Below are positions 59,301-64,000 of a stretch of DNA of 64,000 nucleotides, piece after piece. The stretch comes from Aptenodytes patagonicus (lineage: Eukaryota; Chordata; Aves; Sphenisciformes; Spheniscidae). The stretch lies in assembly GCF_965638725.1 (NCBI RefSeq), contig NC_134949.1, forward strand, positions 77,592,017 through 77,656,016, read 5' to 3'. A program made the translations under genes and the position numbers. A model generated the notes under the pieces. It was not told where the DNA came from. It did no database searches and saw only the letters and a list, made by a program, of their open reading frames with translations. How positions within the stretch are numbered: the first letter of the stretch is position 1; every line of letters begins with the position of its first letter.

Positions 59301-61729
59301 TGGAAGAAGTACTTTCCTCCCTGGACAGAGCCACTGCAAGGCTGAACATATTCAAGATCGGGAGATATCAACCCATGTATCTTGCACAGATGGGAGGTTT
59401 TGTGCACTTATACAAAACATACAGTGCGAACATTTTCCTTTTCAACTGAAAAACCTAAATACTAACATGATTGTACTTAATCCTTCGCTCACAGAGGAGC
59501 AGTTGGTTCACAATGCCATAACCTGAAGTTTCACCAGACCTCATTCAAACTGTTGGGCAGAGTTCCCAGCCCCGGTTTAAGATAATTGTAAAAGCTAGTA
59601 GAGACAAGAGAAGCAGAGTTACAAACAAAGAAGTGAGTTGGTAACTTATCACCTGCTTCCCAGTGAAAGCACCACCCAAAATAAGATTTGTGAATCTGTT
59701 CCAGAATCTGAATGTAAGGGGTTTTAAGTGTTTGTTTGGGCAGAAGTGCCTGTGGAAAAAAAAAAAAAACCACAACCAACCCCAGCTGAGAGCAGAGAAA
59801 GGGATCTCAAAGCCAGAAGACACAGTCCAAGCTTTTAACATGCATGGGAAGCACAACCCTTAGAGAGCTAAGTGATAGTACAGCTATGCTGATTTACTGA
59901 GGGGCTGCCAGTAAAGACAAGAGGAGTGTCCCCAATCTCTCCTGCCATCACATACTGGAATTTGATCCAAATCACAACAGCAGTGATGGCAAGACGTATC
60001 CAACGCTATACACTGCTCATCTGGTCTCCCCTCTATATATGGAACAGGCACATCTGTATGGTTTTATATGGTGACTGCACCTGTCAGACAGCAGCTTGTC
60101 TCTATACTAATGACCAAACAATGCAAATGAAAGTAAGATGGAAGTAGAATTACTCGTAAGAACCCTGTGCCAAAGTATCCACTGACGACATGACAAAAAC
60201 AAGGCAATGGCCAATTGTTGCTAAAGCAAGTGGCCCCACTCCCTTCCTCCTCAGGCTCTTCCCTGACACTCTTCTGACCCTGCCGTGACCAACCCCAAAA
60301 GCTAAAGCACCAAAAAGCCCATTCTGCTGAAGGATTTGGTTTTCTTACTGGTATAGCTCCCAGAACTGGTTTTGCTCTACTGCAGGGTGAGACAGGCACA
60401 AACACTGGCACAGAAACACATGCAAGAATAGGCAGCCAGGAGGCAGCAGCCTTTTAGTATCACGGAACTTAGCTCTGTGGTAACACCAAATTGCACACCG
60501 AGGCCTTCACAGTCCACAGCTACTGAACTTGGCCCCGTGATACTCCTGAGCAGGAAAAACTTCATTAGAGCCACTGTCCAATGGAGACAGCCAATGCCTT
60601 GAGAGCCAGTGGAAATCCTGTGAGAAGGAAAACTTGGGGCATAGCTACCGGCTGCTACCCGAACTACACACCCAAAACTAATCCATGGCAGGCAGATTGC
60701 TATTCACCTAACATCACACCCTCCGGCCCTCGAGGATGACTGCTATTTTGTGTTGTCAATAGAGGGGCATGAGAACAAGAGAAAGGCCTTCACATATGAC
60801 TTCCTAGCTGGTGCTTCCTCCTACAGAGCCTGTGCCTCAAGACGCTGCTAGAATTCCTACAAGAACCATAAAAGGGGAATGTGAGTTCTGTAAGATTTGC
60901 TCCTCTGACTTCCACAGCAACAAAAACCATGAAAAATAGTGCAAAACCATCGGAGCTCAGCAGAAGCTAGAAAGGGTTTCTTCAGGGTTAAGAAACATCC
61001 AGTGTATTCTGAGCAACCTCTCATGCATTAGGAAACAACATGTTAGTTTAACTGGGATAGTTCATTCTTAGCCAAAGCTTCTAAACTCGCCTCCTTTCAG
61101 CAGCATTACTAGTTTCAGGTTACTACAGTTACAAGAGTTACGTATTTTCTTACGCCTCTTTCGAAAGAGGGACTTTCTTCCCCCTCTTGCCACAGCAAGC
61201 ATTTCTACAGCTCTATTGCGAGTCTCCATCTTTCTTCCTCAGACCTTATCCATGCTCAGACTCCGATGTTTTTCAGGGCACACCTGCCTGGGAACATGAT
61301 GGCCGACTGCACTCTCCCCCGTCACCAGTTCTGCTGTCTTCCCACCCTTTCACCCAAGCCAGCCTGTCACCGCTGGCAGAGAGGAGCTGCGCATTTCTCC
61401 ATCCCATCCGACCCCTTTTCTCTTCATCCTCCCACCACGCTGCTGCCATTCACCTGGACCCACAGCTTCAGCATTCGACTCGTCCTTCTCAAGTGGCATG
61501 GAGCCCCTTCAGTCTGCAGCACACGTGGGCACTGTACATGCGGCTCCCTTCCCCGCGGCTGCTATATTCATCCGCACCTTTGCCAGATCCCTCTGACAGC
61601 GATGCCTGCGCAGCAGAAACCCTCACGAAGCTGTGTAGGATCTGAGAGAAGCTCCCCTGCACAAAACTCAGCCGAAGCGCCTTGCCACCACCGGGAGAGA
61701 GACCACCACCCCACCCCCCACCCCCCGCC
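56359..61729. other. no gene recognised
   Basis: No exon with family motif and no identifiable transposon. A minus-strand donor-like GCGGAG|GTGAGA at about 59200 is isolated. If the A4GALT cluster starts at the 62-kb CpG island, this is 5' intron. Confidence 0.4.
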
Positions 61730-62640
61730 CCGTCTGCCTGGACCGAGGCGAGCGGAGCCGCCGTCCCGCGGGCAGGTGGGCTCCAACCCACACGTAAGGG
61801 TTGCCGGCAGGGCGGCTGGTGGCCGGCACCGCGGTGGACGGGGACGCGCTGTGCTCGTGGAAAAGTTTCCCGTGGAAAAATACACCTTTCCCCGAGCAGG
61901 GAGGGAGGACGAAGCCACCCAGCCCCGGCTGACGGGCAACCCGAGACCCGCGCCGCCCGCCCCACAGCCCAGCCCGGCCCGGAGCTCCGGCCGCGGCCCC
62001 CGGCCTCCCCCCCCGCCCGCTCCCGGCTCACCTCCGGGGCCACCGCTCTGCGCCCGCCGAGAAGCAGGGCTCCCTCCCGCCGCCCCGGGCATCACCGAGG
62101 GCGCCCGCCCTTCCTCCCCCGCCACCCCCCGCCGGTCCTGCCTCCGGACGGGCCCCGGCCGCCCCCTCCCGGGAACAGCCCCGTCGGGTCGGGTCGGGTC
62201 GAAGGGAGCCGGCGGGGAAACGTACCCGTTAGTCGCCGGAGACGCGGGGCCGGTGGCGCTGCCCGAGCCGCCCCCGCGCCCCGGAGCGGGCGGCATCGCC
62301 CCCCCCGACGGCACCGAGAAACGGCTCCTCCCCGGGCAAGGCCACAGCTGCTTTTGGGTGGTGGATTGGGGTTTTTTTAATTCCTGATATACCATTTTAA
62401 ATTGCTGTACGGCTTTTTTTCCCTCGCCACCTCCAGGAATTTCTCCTCTCCCCCACGACCGGTCGGGAGCTTGTAATCCGATCCACGCTTTTCATCGCAA
62501 CTGTACCCGTTGTCACGCTGCGATATATCAAGCGGAGCGCGAGTCACGATGCGTGCCGGTGGTTGGCAGCGCCCGGCCCTCGGCCGGTGGGGCGGCAGCC
62601 GGGCGGGCAGCGGGGGCGGCTGGTGGGGGATTAGACCGAC
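61730..62640. promoter_or_regulatory. CpG island, candidate distal promoter on the minus strand
   Basis: A dense CpG and G+C block without a recognised coding exon. On the minus strand GCCCCGGAG|GTGAGC at 62032/62031 is a strong donor, fitting the end of a non-coding first exon. A GGGTCGGGTCGGGTCG run lies near 62186-62200. The A4GALT copies to the left are on the minus strand and their human orthologue has non-coding 5' exons, so the island may be their promoter. ARFGAP3 or an unseen gene is the alternative. Confidence 0.6.
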
Positions 62641-63084
62641 CCTCGTTTGAGACTCCGCGGCTCGAAGGGCTGGTAAACTACGGACAGAAGGAGGAGCAGG
62701 GGAGGATGGGAGCTTCCTACATCGTTTGACGCCAAGGGAGGTGATTACAAAGCTAACACGAGTCCAAGGTGGGAAACCGAAAATTTTAGTTAAAAAAAAA
62801 AAAAAAGCAACCCGCAGATGAGCTGCTTACATGTTGCAAAGCAAGTTTCATATATACCCTCAGACAGGAGGAAGTTTTCTCTAAATTATTCCCAGCAAAT
62901 GATTGCTTAACAAGTTCTTTATAAGTGTGACTTAAAGAAGGGAAATTTGGGTTTTCATTTAGAAAAGCACCTTTTACTGCAAGGCTGTTATAGGGTGGAG
63001 TAAATTGCGTGGGAAGATCACCAGAGATTTTGGGAAGCAGATTAGATGATAATCAGGAATGGTTTAGATGGAGGTAATCCTACC

Positions 63085-63150
63085 TGGCCAGGGGTTGGAC
63101 ACGAGCTCTTTTGAGATGCCTTCCAGCTCCGTTTTTTACGATTCCCATGG
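63085..63150 (+). repeat. old CR1 3' tail remnant
   Basis: GGGGTTGGACACGAGCTC through TGCCTTCCAGCTCCG to ACGATTCCCATGG follows the CR1 tail pattern (GGTTGGACTAGATGACC..., CCTTCCAACC, ATTCTATG), strongly diverged. Confidence 0.5.
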
Positions 63151-63399
63151 TACAGCATGTTACTTATGTGTTATGAAACAGTGTACCCATGAAGAACATT
63201 TCCATGAAAGAAATTTTGACGTTTGGTTTAAACAAAAAACATGTTTTCCCCACAATTAAGTAATCTGAAACTGCTTCCCCCCCGCACTGATGTTAAACTG
63301 TTTCTTTTATAAGAATGTGCCTTAATCAAATTTGAAGTTAAAATGGATTTCAAGATATTTTTGTCTGCCCTGCTGAGCAGAATTTAGACTAATGAGACA

Positions 63400-63515
63400 G
63401 AGTCGCCACCAAAGGTGGTGAGCATCCTTGGATGCTCACCTTCCTTGGAGCAAGGGATCAGGCCAGATGACCTCCAGGGATCCCTTCCCACCTCAGTTCT
63501 TCTGCGTTTCTGAGC
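63400..63515 (+). repeat. old CR1 3' tail remnant
   Basis: GGTGAGCATCCTTGGATG, then GGCCAGATGACCTCCAGG and GATCCCTTCCCACCTCAG, ending TTCTGCGTTTCTGAG. This is a diverged CR1 terminus. Confidence 0.6.
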
Positions 63516-64000
63516 TGCACGAGCAGCACCCCCAGCAGCCCGTGGCGTTGGGCCCAGGGATGCTATTCCTCACCTGGTCCCTGGGTGAAAGCAGGCATCA
63601 GATGCAGGGGAAGGCAAGATGGGGTTTGTGAACTCGGGCACATTCAGGGGCAAACAGCTACATCACGAGAGCTGGTAGGGTGAGGGCAGTATCTGCAGCA
63701 CTGCCATGCACAGGCACCCTGTGAAATGGTAACAGCAGCGGGGAAGGAGGACCTGAAGCCCGGAGATCTCTCCAGAAGATTGCCAGAACCAGGATTTAGC
63801 TCCCATGGGGCTACTAGAGCAGAGATGGTAAAGTCTTAGTCTCTGGATATGGAAATGTATCAAACAGCAGGATTTGGATCACGCACGTGCCTCTGGGCCG
63901 TTTTATCATTAGTTCCTGAACTATCAGCTTGCAGCCCTGTGTGAACTGCCACTGGTTTCGACTTGCCTTAAAGCACTGATGTGCAAGTGGCACAGGTGCC

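Larger units (their letters stand above)
62641..64000. other. flank with two old CR1 tails
   Basis: No gene is seen. Remnants of CR1 3' ends are listed separately. Confidence 0.45.

Noticed and set aside
61266-62395. Open frames of 373, 275 and 232 codons at the 62-kb CpG island
   Set aside because: Same artefact: low-complexity Pro/Arg/Gly composition, overlapping on both strands, with no motif.

Overview
The window is vertebrate nuclear DNA, almost certainly from a bird. It carries many 5'-truncated CR1 LINEs ending in the ATTCTATG-type 3' tail, an avian-type class II LTR element, and a gene order (CYB5R3 next to A4GALT) matching human 22q13.2. Genes are intron-rich with GT-AG sites, and there are two CpG islands. 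The species cannot be read from the sequence.

Layout. (1) 1-2.48 kb: no gene recognised. (2) 4.41-22.87 kb, minus strand: a complete nine-exon CYB5R3 gene (NADH-cytochrome b5 reductase 3, 301 aa). Its start codon sits in the 22.15-23.47 kb CpG island, and one intron uses a GC donor. (3) 31.78-37.28 kb, plus strand: a seven-exon gene of the XendoU/ENDOU endoribonuclease family. It is colinear and indel-free over 290 codons, but has two nonsense codons, an Arg in place of a catalytic His and a non-canonical first donor, so it reads as a decaying pseudogene. (4) 38.92-40.06 kb and 50.73-51.86 kb, both minus strand: two tandem single-coding-exon A4GALT-type alpha-1,4-galactosyltransferases. They are about 97% identical in the core but clearly diverged at both ends and in flanking DNA, a pattern of gene conversion. 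(5) 46.38-48.96 kb, between them: a young LTR retroelement whose two 592-bp LTRs differ at one base, with a non-coding interior. (6) 52.2-56.4 kb: CR1 LINEs, an LTR-like fossil with a degenerate repeat, and a TG/CG microsatellite. (7) 61.73-62.64 kb: a CpG island without a recognised coding exon but with a good minus-strand splice donor, possibly the distal promoter of the A4GALT cluster.

The genes do not form a pathway. CYB5R3 is a housekeeping electron-transfer enzyme. The A4GALT copies make Gal-alpha-1,4-Gal ends on glycolipids or possibly glycoproteins, and the ENDOU relative is probably dead. The most interesting points are the ENDOU decay, the mosaic A4GALT pair with copy-specific changes in a conserved motif, the very young LTR insertion, and an unexplained 181-codon antisense ORF at 29.6-30.2 kb.
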